Assembly (NCBI GenBank): GCA_903813345.2
Contig: CAIIXF020000005.1
Coordinates: 35,903,375 to 35,963,374 of the forward strand
DNA from: Owenia fusiformis
Taxonomy: Eukaryota; Annelida; Polychaeta; Sabellida; Oweniidae
Direction: 5' to 3'
DNA length: 60,000 bases
Positions within the stretch are counted from its first letter, which is position 1; the number at the start of each line of letters is the position of its first letter. Both the position numbers and the translations under genes were made by a program. Shown in pieces: positions 1-11,977 of the stretch. The notes below the pieces were generated by a model that saw only the letters and a program-made list of their open reading frames with translations, did not search any database and had not been told where the DNA came from.

Positions 1-1257
1 CACTTCAAATTAGTTGCCGTAGGTATCAACGGTTGTAAAAATGATGTTTGGAATGAGCTAGGGCAAAAAATAACCGTATTTTAGACTAACACCAATACTA
101 ACACCAATGGTACATATGGAAAATTTCATCCCTGAATAATTCTATTCTTAAACCATTGAATAGCCACATGATTGTGTACTTCCTTTCTAGCTTTTATTAT
201 CAAACATTCTGAAATCAAATCCATGTTAAGACCTGCAAGTCTATCTTAAGCTTGCTCATCGCCATCATTATTTTCTGCTTGCACTCATGCTTTAAGTATA
301 TCTTCAAGACTATCTTGTTCACGTTACATCTAAATATTTGATTTGAGTTCCCGATTTTCTTACATTTCATACAACAATTTAAAGTACAAACTTCCAACCT
401 CGGGTCTGTTTATTCCTTGCTTTTAATTCTTTGCTACTTCTATTTGTTTTAAACATTTCAGAATATGTCCACCACACTATTTTATTTATTAGCAACTTTC
501 CCACCTGTTCCCAGGGAAAATATATCAGATTCCTAAGCATACAAGTGTATTATGATCTATTTTCTTTGTTGTTAGACAAAATATGCAAATGCCATATGGA
601 TGATAATGGTATCACAGGTGTAGGTTTGAAATATTGCAGCAAAATATAATTTACTATAATTATCATGTTCTCGATTTGAGATTTTTGTACTTTTACTTTT
701 TCAAATAATTTCTTGTTAGTTACATTACTATTACGCTTTCGTATGTTTCATTTAAACAAGTAAGTAAAAAATTGTATGGGAACTGCAAAGGGGTAACACA
801 AAATGTGATTCCATCCCTAAGACCATGACCATACAATACAGTATATTTTAGGGAATAAAAAAGTAAGAATTAAAGATGTCTTCCATCAGTTTACATAACA
901 GACATACCAGACCATTAGTAGCTAAAACAATACCACAACTGTTTCATGGCCTGAATAAAACACCATAGCAGTCATTTTAAATCACAAAATAAAACAAAAA
1001 AGAGCAAAATAGACAAGAAATAAAGTAAACACAAACGAAGTGAACATTCTAAATTGTATAGAAATGTCATAAAATCTGACAATTCATTCAATATTCAAAA
1101 AGAAAATGTGTTAGATAATGTGAGGTTTGAAGGATGGGTAACTCTAATTAGCTGTTGGCAGAATATAAGCAATATCTATGGAGTAAAAGGAATCTCTTGT
1201 TCTACTTGAGTGATAGTATAAACAATTTGTCAACTTATCTAAATATCTTTAGATGCC
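1..1257. other. AT-rich stretch without recognisable genes
   Basis: I see only AT-rich sequence with short chance open frames on both strands. A small direct repeat of 'ctaacaccaat' lies near position 90. No splice-flanked coding frame, RNA gene or repeat array was recognised. Confidence 0.6.
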
Positions 1258-2066
1258 CTTATAAAAAATTCAACCCTGAAAGTCCGAATTTCAACCGTTT
1301 CTTCCAATCATTGAATAATGATTGTTTCAACTACCAAGATCAAAGGAAAAACCATTGTACGATGATAAGCAATCATTGTGCAACCATTGTGTTCAACCAA
1401 GCAAAGTCAACTCTTTTTCAACGACTGCGCAACCGTTTCTATACAATCATCGTAATCTGCAACCATTGTAAACTGCAACCATTCCACATTGAAATGTAAA
1501 TGGTTGCAATTTGTTTTGTTCAATGATTACATAGTTCAACCCCTGCAACCATCCTGAATTAGTATCGTTCCAAAAAATTATCATTTTACCTGAATTAAAA
1601 TCATCTTTAAGTAAGGATTTGAATCTACCTCTATTAAACAATAGTATATTAGGATATTTTTTCTGCAAGCATATGCATGTTTATTATAGTAAATAACTTA
1701 ATTCATGTTAATATGTTTCTTTCTCCAGTACGAATTTAGGAATGCGATACCAGACTAGTTTTCCACTCAATGGCATATGATAAGTTATGTTCTCTGTCAT
1801 TTACATTATTTACACAAATTAAAAGTACCATATTTAGTGTTTATTTCCCTTTATCAGATATTGCCAAAATGATGTTAATTATGAAAAGAATTGAGCAAAA
1901 TTCCAATTTGGTTAAGAAATTGACCAAGGAACATCTTAAGATTTCCTTTAAACTTAACAAAATCACAAGATGAGACACAATGGTTTTTGTTCATGATCAG
2001 ACTGATGATCAAACAATACCTACTACATATTGATATTCTCATGGGTTTAGGCAAATCAGAATGCTT

Positions 2067-2150
2067 GAACAGCCAATTAAAACGGTTGAACAGCTAATTA
2101 AAACGGTTGAACAGCTAATTAAAACGGTTGAACAGCTAATTAAAATGCTT
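2067..2150. repeat. 21-bp tandem repeat, four copies
   Basis: Four consecutive 21-bp units start at 2067, 2088, 2109 and 2130, each beginning 'gaacag' and most ending 'aacggtt'. The first and last copies differ by one to a few bases. The array lies inside the foldback-like element, and its 'acggtt' core resembles the subrepeats of the element's arms, so it may derive from them. Confidence 0.85.
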
Positions 2151-2540
2151 GACCAGAAATAGGGTTCATATTCCTATAGTTTCTGTTATATTTATTTTCA
2201 TATTGTGTAATACTATATATATATTTTTTTATTCTCTATTTCATGCATTTCATTTCATAAAAAGTGTTTTCAGATTTTTGAGGGTTTATTTCTTTATTCA
2301 ATTACTTTATAAGTGCTGAGAAATCTCAAATAGCAAGTATAGGAAACTGCAAATACTATTTTCAGAATTTTTTATTTCATTTTTATTTAGTTTTTTTTAC
2401 CATGGGCATTCAATAAATTGAAAGTTCATGGCTTTACTGTATTCACTAGGGCATAGCATTTGTACTGAAACTTGTTTTCAGTTTAATGGGAAATTATTTA
2501 TCATGTTCTGTGTATGGAATAATTAAATTACATAGGATGC

Positions 2541-2720
2541 TTCCTTTATAGCAGACTCTAATCAAACTGAGAGTCTCTCTGTTATAAGGTTTGTTTTGCC
2601 TTGCCGAATTATTTTTGTTTTGTTTATGGATTAATGGATTTATAAAGTTTCTTTAGACACATCCTTCAAAGCAGACTCTAATCAAACTAAAGAGACTGAG
2701 TCTTTCTGTAATCAAAATTT
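2541..2720. repeat. Two diverged direct copies of a hairpin-forming segment
   Basis: A segment containing 'gcagactctaatcaaact' occurs near 2552 and again near 2672. In the first copy 'agactct' and 'agagtct' can pair across a short loop. The segment lies in the interior of the foldback-like element. No coding content is visible. Confidence 0.5.
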
Positions 2721-3825
2721 TTTAAGTTATGCTTATTGAATTAATTATTCAAAACACATCCTGTAATGTCTGATTGCATTTTCTCTATCTAATCAAAAAT
2801 ATCAAATCAATAAACAGATTATTTTCTGATTGAAGGATTTCTTCCTTCCAGACAGATCTTCCCTCCTTTATGATTGTGATAATTACTCAGGTGAAGGTGA
2901 AGTATAAGTGTCTGAATTTGTAAAATTCAAGACTTGACCCAATCAAAATTATTTCAAATGTTTTTGCAATAACTTAAAAAGTAGTGAAGGGATTTTGTAA
3001 AAATGATTGTCATGACAGCGAGGGGATTTGCTATGCCATAGCATTGCTGTTATCTAGATAATATACATGTGAGTGGGACAATCACCATCCTTCAAGGTTA
3101 GATGGAAATTGGTTCAATATATTTTCATTCACAAGACAAGTTTACTAAACTATTTCAATACTTTAAATATCTTTTTGATCAAAAAAATTTAAATTCTGAC
3201 ATGTATGCATGAAATACATACATTTGAAATATATATTTTAAAGAGCAATGTAATTATTTTATGTTGTATTGAGATAATATTGTTAAAGGGTTGCATTCGA
3301 TTGAAACGGTTGCAAGAAATTCAATCAAAATTGTCAAGCGTTAACAATGGTTACATATGATTGAAACATTTTCAATGAGTTTACAACCAAAATTGTAATG
3401 GTTGCATTGTAACGGTTGGCATGGTTGCATAAATGATCGGATCAATGATTGTGCAATGATTGTGCAACGGTTTAAATTCGGACTTTCAAGGTTGAATTTT
3501 TTATAAGAGTGATCAGGAAAAGTCAATGACTTCATTGCATAACAATGTTACAAAATGAGGACAGTGGTGCTATCAATCTTCCTCAATGTATTTACAGAAA
3601 TATATAATGGACATAATTATATAATTAATAGGTTTTGTTTCTCATTAAATTGTTAACAAAGAGGATTGAAATCAAATTTGTTTCATGCAGAAAGTACACA
3701 TGATCATCGACGCACAAGGTAAGTAGACATACATGTTCTTGAAACTTTAAACATTTATTTTTTTGCTAACATATTCAATGTGATCTAAAGGACTCCTTTC
3801 CACATAAGATCATAGTTTGTGATAT

Positions 3826-4137
3826 TTGGGATTTCTTTTCCATATAACTTGGACTGTGTTTTTATTTTTTGACATTGTATTTTGTTATATTATTTGGTCT
3901 TCCTCTTTCTTTCACTTGTGCTTATATTTGCTAAGATCCCCTTTTAAACTGTTTCAATTCACCATCAAGGTAGATTGCGAGATAAATGATAATGTTGCTG
4001 TTGAAAATGATGATGTTGATAATGATAATGTTGAAAATGATGATGTTGACAATAAGGGAAAAGGCAGTTATGTTGAACAAAACATGACATTGCTAGCCTG
4101 TTGTGTCCTCCACAAAAACTATAACCACAGGACATAA
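3826..4137 (+). pseudogene. Open frame with a Harbinger-like C-terminal motif (possible transposase relic)
   Basis: This 103-codon frame has a hydrophobic first half (residues 5-45), then an acidic Asp/Asn/Val repeat encoded by 15-bp DNA repeats. Near residue 90 it reads 'LLACCVLHK'. From family knowledge, the end of the DDE domain of PIF/Harbinger transposases (DDE_Tnp_4, HARBI1) commonly reads A-C-C/V-x-L-H-N. The resemblance covers only about nine residues. The rest of the domain, including the DDE residues, is not visible upstream in any frame I followed. If the match is real, this is a decayed 3' fragment. The low-complexity part could equally make the whole frame a chance ORF. Confidence 0.25.
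3985..4054. repeat. 15-bp GAT/GTT-rich low-complexity repeat
   Basis: Units of the form 'gatgatgttgaaaat' are repeated about four to five times with substitutions. The array is a multiple of three and so translates as an acidic Asn/Asp/Val run on the plus strand and a His/Gln-rich run on the minus strand. Confidence 0.75.
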
Positions 4138-4611
4138 ATTCCAAAAGCAACCCTTTTTTAAAGGGACTGCATGTCATGTCGCTGTGTTATCTCAATGTAA
4201 TGTACAAGATGGTGACATCTTATCCGTTCTTTGACCCTTCTTATTAAGATAAATCCCCAAGCAATCTGATAATTCAAATGTATAGTGAATAAAATGTTTT
4301 ACGCAATTAATCAGGTGTCGTTAATGGAAGATAAAAGTCCCGTTGAATGGCAATAACTGCTAAAGAACAGGAGGTGTTGATGGGAATTATACTGGTACTT
4401 GTTTGCCTTTATGTGATTTAGACTGATTGGAATCAGTGACAAGGTTTTTTATAGAATATATGGTTACAGGTGATGTGGTACATTGTACTCCATCACCCTT
4501 GGCCAGCGATTGTTCTTAAACAATAAAAACTTAATTAGTATCATTTATAATCGAGTGTATCTTGTTTCTTGTGTTTTTATGTTCATTACTTGGGGCAATG
4601 AGTATTATGTC

Positions 4612-4632
4612 GTTGTTGTTGTTGTTGTTGTT
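4612..4632. repeat. (GTT)7 microsatellite
   Basis: Seven uninterrupted GTT triplets, followed by an imperfect continuation. Confidence 0.9.
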
Positions 4633-4967
4633 TGTTGATTTGCGCATTTAGCATATGTACCTTTATGATATTATATGACACATACTAAATATGTAAACAC
4701 ATGTGCCAAAAGGATCAACGATAAGTACAAAATACAACAAGAAAATGATGAAACATTTAAGAGCACAATCATTCATAAGGAAAATTAATTCCCAAAATCC
4801 CAAACTACACACAAAACAGAAAAACACCCATTAATGTGTAAGGTGATCATGGCTTACTCTATCCAAAACATATTAATGAATACTAAAATGCATAAAATAA
4901 TGAGTACCCTAACTATGCAAGTTGAAGCAAAGGATGAAACATCAAACTGTGTAGTTGCACCATAAAC

Positions 4968-5092
4968 TGCAATGAAAATATAATTCTCCACCAATTTGTA
5001 TTGCAACATATTATTAAGATAAATAAGATCTGCAATGAAAATATAATTCTCCACCAATTTGTATTGCAACATATTATTAAGATAAATAAGAT
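4968..5092. repeat. 63-bp tandem duplication
   Basis: Two apparently identical copies lie head to tail, starting at 4968 and 5031. Because 63 is divisible by three, the duplication keeps open frames on both strands and produces duplicated peptides that should not be mistaken for protein repeats. The identity of the copies suggests a recent event. Confidence 0.9.
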
Positions 5093-5436
5093 AAGTGCGA
5101 GAAGTCACATAAAAACGTACAAAGATGATATGTATACCCCTACTTACATACCATCACTAGAAACTCTTGAACTCAATCTAAAGAATCATAAATGAATCTA
5201 GGTCACAGCAACCGTTCTGGTCATTGCTCGAACGCTTCAACATTTATGGGCATTGAATAGTTGTAAAATGATAAGCAAGACATAAATTTATTATTAGGTA
5301 AATTGAATTCTTTAGTCTCATAAAATAAACACCTTTTATATTTATGGTAATGGGCTTTTAACAGCCAAGATGGATGTACTTACATAGAGATATGTTAGTA
5401 CAAATGCCAAAGGGGAAAGAACAAATTGTAATACAA

Positions 5437-5533
5437 GACAAAGAAGAGGTACTTATATCATGTTAATACAATAGTACTTTTAGTAATAAAAGACACAAAG
5501 AAGGCACTTATATCATGTTAATACAATAGAACT
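5437..5533. repeat. Imperfect direct repeat of about 44 bp
   Basis: Two copies of a segment ending 'cttatatcatgttaatacaa' start near 5437 and 5490 and are separated by a short spacer. The rest of 5100-5757 is AT-rich and otherwise featureless. Confidence 0.6.
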
Positions 5534-5757
5534 ATCTAAGGCTAAACATACTGAATTGTGGTAATTTCCAGATGAAAATTAAACTTTGTATCTTTTCCCA
5601 ACATTTGCTCTACGGCGGGTGTTTGGTGGCCATCGTTTCACAAAATTCATATAGCAAATCAACATCAAACTGCTTATATCCTTTGTTTTATGCTGCATAT
5701 TTTTCTCGATTTTAGTAAACTACGCGGGCCGTACGGTTGGCATAGATCAAATGTGAC

Positions 5758-6021
5758 TTAATTGTAGGCATTATTAGGATGAATCTTACCTATAGGCTCA
5801 GAGCCTATTTCTGCTTTGTTAATACGTTCAACAAGTATGAAAGAAATGTCCTTTGGTGTTATGGTCTTGGATTGTGATATTAGTTCTTGAATGGTCGTGG
5901 AGGGGGTTATTAGACACTTTTTCTTTTCATGTTGGATTATGATTTGGGATAGTTTGGGTTTGTTTGTATTATACTGGTGAACGCTTAGATGTTTTCTACT
6001 TTTGCTGTATTCTGTAGTCAT
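5758..6021 (-). CDS. Candidate exon, unidentified protein, with a strong splice donor
   Basis: This minus-strand frame of 87 codons starts at an ATG with A at -3 and reads as a lysine-, serine- and isoleucine-rich soluble protein, for example 'SKTITPKDISFILVERINK' in its second half. Near its 3' end it contains G|GTAAGA at about 5787-5793, a good donor. The coding part would then end there, with the last residues being intron read-through. An AG preceded by a mixed tract lies upstream of the ATG (about 6045), so it could also be an internal exon. The composition looks protein-like, with no low complexity and no repeat. I do not recognise the family; the run 'ELISQSKTITPKDISFILVERI' faintly recalls adenylate-kinase-like helices, but that is not enough for a call. 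A chance frame remains possible. Confidence 0.35.
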   Translation of the reverse strand: MTTEYSKSRKHLSVHQYNTNKPKLSQIIIQHEKKKCLITPSTTIQELISQSKTITPKDISFILVERINKAEIGSEPIGKIHPNNAYN

Positions 6022-7025
6022 TTTTGATCCTTTCCCTAGACACTAAATTCTGGAACAACGATAATGACATTTACCTAAATCACAGAACGAAATGATTCTA
6101 AAGTTAATTGTGATTCAGCAAACCTGTAAAAACAATGGTTCTATTTCACAGTAATTAGATCATATGATTTAGTTTTTCTTTTATTTGATTTTCTTGAACT
6201 GTTCTTTTACACAAACTGGATCCTGTTATCTATGTCAATTAACTATATCTAAAAAGTTTTACAATAAATAAAAAATGATCAACATCATAATATTTTGCAA
6301 AAGTTTGGTAAACATTCTATATTTAAAGCTATTTACTACATATGATGAAAATGATAATATTTTGCAAAACCTTGATAGCAATGCTGTTGTTGTTATTACC
6401 CAAGACAATTATGGAAAGTAAAATGCCAGATCCAATCTTGGTGATTCATCCAGGCATTATTGACTATCAATTTTAAATGTGCTAACATATGCCTTTATAA
6501 TAATATTAGCTAAGATTGTTATCAACACTCAGCATCTCAACTGGGCATTCCTTTCCATCAATGTCATTCATTCAATAAAAAATATTCCTGCCAAGCATCA
6601 CTGTTTTGTCTGTAACATATTCAGAGTAAACTTGTTTTGTGAGAAAAATAAACTATTATGGTGGGTTTGTCTCAGGGCAAGGCAAATGTTTGAAGTATCA
6701 ACCTTCAATATGGTTGAACAGGTAAATGTGTCAGTGTCCGCTGGTGAATCACTGGTGGAGGCAGTTGGTCCCAGGTCTCCTTAATACATTTGGGTCTTGA
6801 ATACATTCGGATCCCCTTATGCAAAAATAAGAAAAAAACAGAAGCATGAGAATGAACGAATCAAATTTCCCCCTTCACTTAACAGTTGCGTTGCCCCATA
6901 AACTCACAATTAACAAGGTAAATACAGTGTGATGCAACTAATTGAGTGAGTAATTTTGATTTTCCCCTGACACCCCGATAGGCAACTGAGTAAAAGGAAT
7001 TTGAAATTCCTCCCACATTTCCATA
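6022..7025. other. AT-rich stretch, no supported gene
   Basis: A 101-codon plus-strand frame at 6479-6784 contains a possible donor (CAG|GTAAAT near 6719), but its composition is not convincing. Nothing else is recognisable. Confidence 0.5.
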
Positions 7026-7247
7026 ATGATAGACAACTGTAACAGCCTTAGAATTTCAAATGAAATCAATCCTACAAAGCATGATGACCCAGATGAATGG
7101 CTGTCAGGGCATTTTGTTTTGGAATCAATAGGACTGCATGTTGGTTTTCCAAGGTATGAGAGGTTTATGATTGGAATCAAACTGGCAAGCGAGGACTGCA
7201 CAACAAACAAAACTAATGAAGCAATAAATAGAAAAAAGATGAGCTAA
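7026..7247 (+). CDS. Candidate exon, unidentified, open on both strands
   Basis: The plus-strand frame of 73 codons reads as a mixed, non-repetitive peptide (for example 'HDDPDEWLSGHFVLESIG') and contains AAG|GTATGA near 7155, a plausible donor that would end the exon. The minus strand is also open over 6938-7210 (90 codons) with a C-rich, hydrophobic translation, so the coding strand is uncertain. Base composition is less AT-biased than the flanks. No family was recognised. This could be a fragment of an old exon or transposon. Confidence 0.25.
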   Translation: MIDNCNSLRISNEINPTKHDDPDEWLSGHFVLESIGLHVGFPRYERFMIGIKLASEDCTTNKTNEAINRKKMS

Positions 7248-7558
7248 ACATCACTCTTTAATTGTGCTCATTTTGGCAGAAGTAAAGACAGGTGTGATTC
7301 CTCACGATTACACATCAAAGATTCTTTACCATCAGTTTCATAACGTATATTTAATTAATTTTTATCCCATATCCATTGTCCCTTTACAACAATGGGAATA
7401 TAAATGCACATATAGTGACTTAAATGTATATTAAAACAGAGCAAGAATTCATTTTGGGTGAAGTTGTTTCGAGCACAAAAGGTGAACATTCTAATTTATC
7501 ACCAAAAAAAACATATAGCAGACATTTTCAAACATGAGACAGTCCACCTATAAGATTA

Positions 7559-7873
7559 TTGAATACTCTTTTAAGTATTGTCCAAATTGTAAATAGGATA
7601 TCTTATGATTCAAGCATAAAAGAGATAAAGCGGAAAAAAGCTTGCCTCAAATGCTATTTCAAAAATGGTATACCAATAATTCCAGTACAGAAGACAAATG
7701 ACTACGAACTGGTAAAGTGCTCTATTTGTGCAATAATATATAGACACAGACAGAATTTAGATGTAACGTATGGATGTGTTGAACTTTTGCTACGCATGTT
7801 CGATTCAAAAACAACTCTATTATGTAACAAATTGACTTTTCCAACAGTTTGCATTTATCACCTTTGGGAATAA
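7559..7873 (+). pseudogene. Candidate zinc-ribbon fragment with two CxxC pairs
   Basis: The 104-codon plus-strand frame contains C-L-K-C at about residues 30-33 and C-S-I-C at about residues 55-58, separated by a basic/polar stretch and followed by 'IYRHRQN'. A further 'YCPNC' is encoded just upstream (about 7577-7591) in a different frame. That arrangement would fit a zinc-ribbon region broken by a frameshift. Paired CxxC knuckles followed by an aromatic residue and Arg/Asn recall the RuvC-III zinc ribbon of TnpB/Fanzor-type proteins. However, the catalytic Asp is not present in the usual R-D-x-N position, and no RuvC-I/II region was seen upstream. No ATG or promoter is evident. Confidence 0.2.
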
Positions 7874-8529
7874 TTATTCGATGAGATAAACACGTTCAAT
7901 GCCTACAAATAAGGAAAAACACATTCGGATATAAGACTTTCACCTTACACTGACATGGACAAATTGTTGGCCTGTTATTTGTTGCTTTGATCTGAGTAAT
8001 GGAGTGTTTGAGGATGGTGATATTCGTCTGCTTCATGTGAAAACAAATATGATATGGTCTTGCCTTTTTTCATTCTATTTTCTGTACTATCAGAAGTTTG
8101 AAACCAATTGATGTATGTCTTGATATAATATAAATGCTAACAATACAGTATAAGTATACCTGTACTTTATAAAAGAGACACTTAACATTTTCTATTATTA
8201 TGGATCTGACAGGTGTGCTCAAAATGAGGAATTCATCAAAACCACCCACATTTCCATCCTGATGAGATGAATATTTTTATTCAACCATTGTGTTATTGGA
8301 CTTTGATGGCAGCTTTATGGGCAAGGGTTGATCCTTTGACATTTATGGATTTCAGGACATGACTTCATTTGTCGTAAATCATTTGTCTTTTATATTAGTA
8401 TAAGGCCTTCAGCATGAATAAAATGTCCCTTGATCTTGGATTGCAATTATATTTTTTGAATGGTCGAGGGATGGGGCTTCATACACCTCCTGTCCAAGTC
8501 TCTTTTATTCTCCATTTATCTCCCTGGTT

Positions 8530-8716
8530 CCATATATCCTTCTGTCTGATACCTTTATACTCTCTCTCTTCCTTCTTCACAACCTCCCTTACCAGTTTCC
8601 CCTACCTTTAACCCTGCCTCCATATATCAATCTGTCTGACACCTTTATACTCTCCCTTCCTTCTTTGTCCCTTCCCTCCCCTGTTTCCCCTACCTTCACA
8701 TCCTTGTCCCCATCGA
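8530..8716. repeat. 90-bp imperfect tandem duplication, pyrimidine-rich
   Basis: The segment starting 'ccatatatc' at 8530 is repeated at 8620, about two copies in all. It is rich in CT runs on the plus strand. The short frames in this region derive from the duplication. The upstream stretch 7874-8529 shows nothing else. Confidence 0.75.
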
Positions 8717-8944
8717 TCAAACTTAAACAGTTGAAACAAGAACACTCAAAAACACAACCAGTTGCAATGAAACAAACCACAACTACTAATTAATCTCAAA
8801 CAGAAACAATGTCAAAGGCAATCCTCATTATACATCAAAAACACGGACCAGTTTGGCTCTCTGTATACATCATCAGCAACCCCTCATCAACGAACATAAA
8901 CATGTCAAGCGCCACATTTTGGTTAATGAACAAGATAATCCAGA

Positions 8945-9235
8945 TCAATTATACATTAATGGTTTGAAATACGTGTAAAACCAACTATTTCTAAATATGT
9001 CTTGGTAAACAGATTCATTACCCAGCATTTTGAAATGAAGACCACAGTAAAGATTCAAATTATTTTGAGCACACATAACCATATCACCAACAGCTTCATT
9101 TACAATATGCATTGATTCATCTTTTAATGCTTGGTACATAATAAAACAAAGAATCAAACACAATAGTATACATAATATTAAACATATAATCAAACCACCC
9201 AATAAATGATGCACAAATGCAGAAATTGCAACCAT
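8945..9235 (-). CDS. Candidate small membrane-protein ORF, unidentified
   Basis: A 96-codon minus-strand frame starts with ATG. Residues 10-36 form one strongly hydrophobic Leu/Ile/Cys-rich segment, long enough for a transmembrane helix. It is followed by a soluble tail of about 60 residues with mixed charge and a stop codon. The hydrophobic stretch comes from a low-complexity 'ataat/cttatt' tract, which weakens the case. No signal for neighbouring exons was found and no family is recognised. The overlapping frames 9117-9329 and 9206-9481 look like shadows. Confidence 0.2.
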   Translation of the reverse strand: MVAISAFVHHLLGGLIICLILCILLCLILCFIMYQALKDESMHIVNEAVGDMVMCAQNNLNLYCGLHFKMLGNESVYQDIFRNSWFYTYFKPLMYN

Positions 9236-9677
9236 ACATTGAGTAACATATATCTTTGTACCGAACAGTTGTATTTATCCAAATATTTGTTTGTTTACTC
9301 CCTAGTCTACCTAGCTGCGCACCAATCATTACAATGGCACCTGCTACACTTTATCAAGGAGATCAATTTGGATGTTTACTTTCAAAACATTGGAACCATT
9401 GAACTGAGAAATGTGGAAATTGTGAAAGGTGTGTTTTGGGTAACTTTAACATCATTAATAGAGCAACTTTTTGAAGATTAGTTTTCAGTTGATAGTAACC
9501 CAATGTTTGGTTGAGATACTGAAGAGTATTTACTCCTTTGAGTATATAGGATGACTTTTGTGGACTCTTTTCTTGCATTATCTCCTTTTTGGAAAACTTG
9601 AATGCATGGGTATGTATATGCACTCTCTCCATTTATTCCTTATTTCACAAAACACATAATTCCTCCTTTATATGCTA

Positions 9678-9685
9678 TGACGTCA
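9678..9685. promoter_or_regulatory. Perfect CRE palindrome TGACGTCA
   Basis: An isolated CREB/ATF consensus octamer. No supporting cluster of GC-box, CCAAT or ETS motifs is visible around it, so it may be a chance match. Confidence 0.3.
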
Positions 9686-9699
9686 CGTTTCCCCCAACA

Positions 9700-11977
9700 G
9701 CGCTACATATAGTGAAAGGAATACATAAAGAAACTCATATTATAATATAAATGAAAAAAAACTCAAGAAATCCTTCAACACCTAGCTTTTATTAATATCT
9801 AGGTTAATTCAGGAGGATATAAAATAGCTTCTATTAAACCTAAATTAGCTGTAAGATCCATAAATAATATCATAGTTATGAATAGATGTATGAATGACAT
9901 TAATTAGGAAAACATGGGCACGAATGAATTACAGCTGCGTAAAAAAAGTAATTTGGTTTTCAAGATCATGGTCTTAGCCAAGCTTAGACCATATATATTT
10001 ATATCCGATAAGTAAAATTGCACTGTTGTTGGGTTCTAAAATACAGAACATACTGGAAGAAAGTTAAATTGTCAAAGATTTAAGTTTTGAATCATGTGGG
10101 TCATATTTTGAATGGTTACAAAATGCCTAACAATCAGATGTTTCAGCAGAACACTGCATGATTAGTTTGATCAAGCAAGATTTTAACTATAGGTACGTTT
10201 GAGTACTTAATCATGCTGCTAATAGGTTGACGGCACTTACAGTTAAGATTGTAAAACTCATTCCCTTAATAGATCTTTGGCTATTTCATAGTTAAAAATA
10301 CATTCATTATAGCTGGGTGGCGATTCTTATCCTTTCTGGAGAGTCAAGTTTATGAGATGATAATAGGTGTTGAAACTCCTTATGAAATACGGCATCCTTT
10401 CCTTCAAAACATTCCAATTAATTTGAAGCATTTTGAGAAATAATAGCATCCCTGGGGATGTGCCTTCCAGGAAACATTTAGCAGAAATAGACCAATCAAA
10501 AATGTCTGAAAACTGTTCAGATGAAAGTTAGAAAAAAGAAAACATTTGAATAGCAAAGTTATATAATTTGTAAAGGGAACCCCTCAATCACTGTCAGACT
10601 AAGAACAGATTAGCATCTTTTGAAAAAAGATCCATTCTCTCTGAATATGAGATAGATGGATGCTTTGGAAAATCTCAGGATCTTAACTTGATGGGTTGGA
10701 AACTGATGATAAAAGACAGATTATGCAGCATATTTATCTGATAATTCTCGTACAAAGTGTGAAGAAAATTGGTTGCATCAGTGAAAAAAGATTGGACTTA
10801 ACCACAATGCAATCCATTCATCAGAGAATTGGAAAGAATATTTGAAGGTCAGATTTTGACGAAGATGAAGCAAGTATAGCTAAAGCAGATCACTGTATAA
10901 TAAAACAGCTACATATAATACGACATGAAAGAAGAACATTCCTGTCTATGAGACACGAGAAATAAAAGGTGTAAATGACACAATATCAAGACAAGAAGAA
11001 ATGGTAAAGAGTATAATATGCAGGTATACGAGTATATACATGGTATGTAAAAGAACACTACAGTAGCTACGTTATAAGACAAAGAAAGGTAAGTGAGACA
11101 CATTATATAATAAAAATACTAACATCCGCTGGTAATGTAAGATATATGCACAATACAAGCTCTTGCAAATTTATTACAGCAATATGGGAAACATATTTAC
11201 AAACACAAGCAATTGAAATAAACACATTTCATTAAATATGCCCTTTTGATTAGATTCTGTTCTTTTATTTTTGTTGTCCGCAATGAAAGGATACACACAA
11301 TTGACAAGAACGATAAAAATGCAGATAAAGTCATGATAAAAGATGAAATACATGAATTAATCATATCCATATGCCCATCAGAATGATATATTTAAACAAT
11401 CAGTAATAAAATTCTCGTAAACTCCCATTAAAATAAAAACAAAAACACATAAAAATAACGCAATGGCTGGATTAAAGAATTATATTGACACAACCTGAGA
11501 AAAGTGTAAAGCCATAGAACGATAATCACAAGAATTCCATCGAAGCAGTCGAAGTTTAAGATATATTGCATAAATAAATGAATTTCAAAATGGTAAAGTA
11601 TAATCCAATGTGATAAAAATGGCCAGGGCAAAGGCTCCCATTAATCCTTTAGCAATTTGTCATAGTTAATCACCATCAAGCAGATAGTCCGAGAATATTA
11701 GGGTATGAGCACTTATTCTTCAATTTATCTATCTCAGATTCAAAATAATATCAGAAATGACTTCTTTTAGCGAATAACAGGAGGCAAAATAAGAGGACAC
11801 ATCGATTTCAAAGGCTGCAAAATGTAATAACTAGGATGATGAATCTTCTCTGCAAGTATATTTGGTGGAAAAGGACAGGTTAAGGTCCAGGTCCAAATAT
11901 GCTTACAACAGGCTTGTTCAACTAATATATGCTGCTTGGCAAACTAGCATGATTTAAGTGTAATGGCAAACTTAAAG
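9700..11977. other. AT-rich stretch, no supported feature
   Basis: Only short chance frames are present. I see no tandem repeat, hairpin or splice-flanked coding frame here. Confidence 0.5.

Larger units (their letters stand above)
1258..3507. mobile_element. Foldback-like DNA transposon with 42-bp terminal inverted repeats
   Basis: The termini at 1258-1299 and 3466-3507 are inverted copies of each other, identical at 40 of 42 positions by hand alignment. Inside each terminus lies an arm of roughly 230-300 bp built from many variants of a 'caaccattgt' motif. The motif is mostly in one orientation in the left arm (to about 1560) and in the reverse orientation in the right arm (from about 3280). 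Long subrepeat-rich inverted arms are the hallmark of foldback-type elements such as Galileo/FB. The interior carries a 21-bp array and a 67-codon frame (1770-1973) that I do not recognise as transposase, so the copy looks non-autonomous. I could not find a clear target-site duplication next to the termini. The alternative is two independent inverted insertions of a smaller repeat. Confidence 0.65.
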
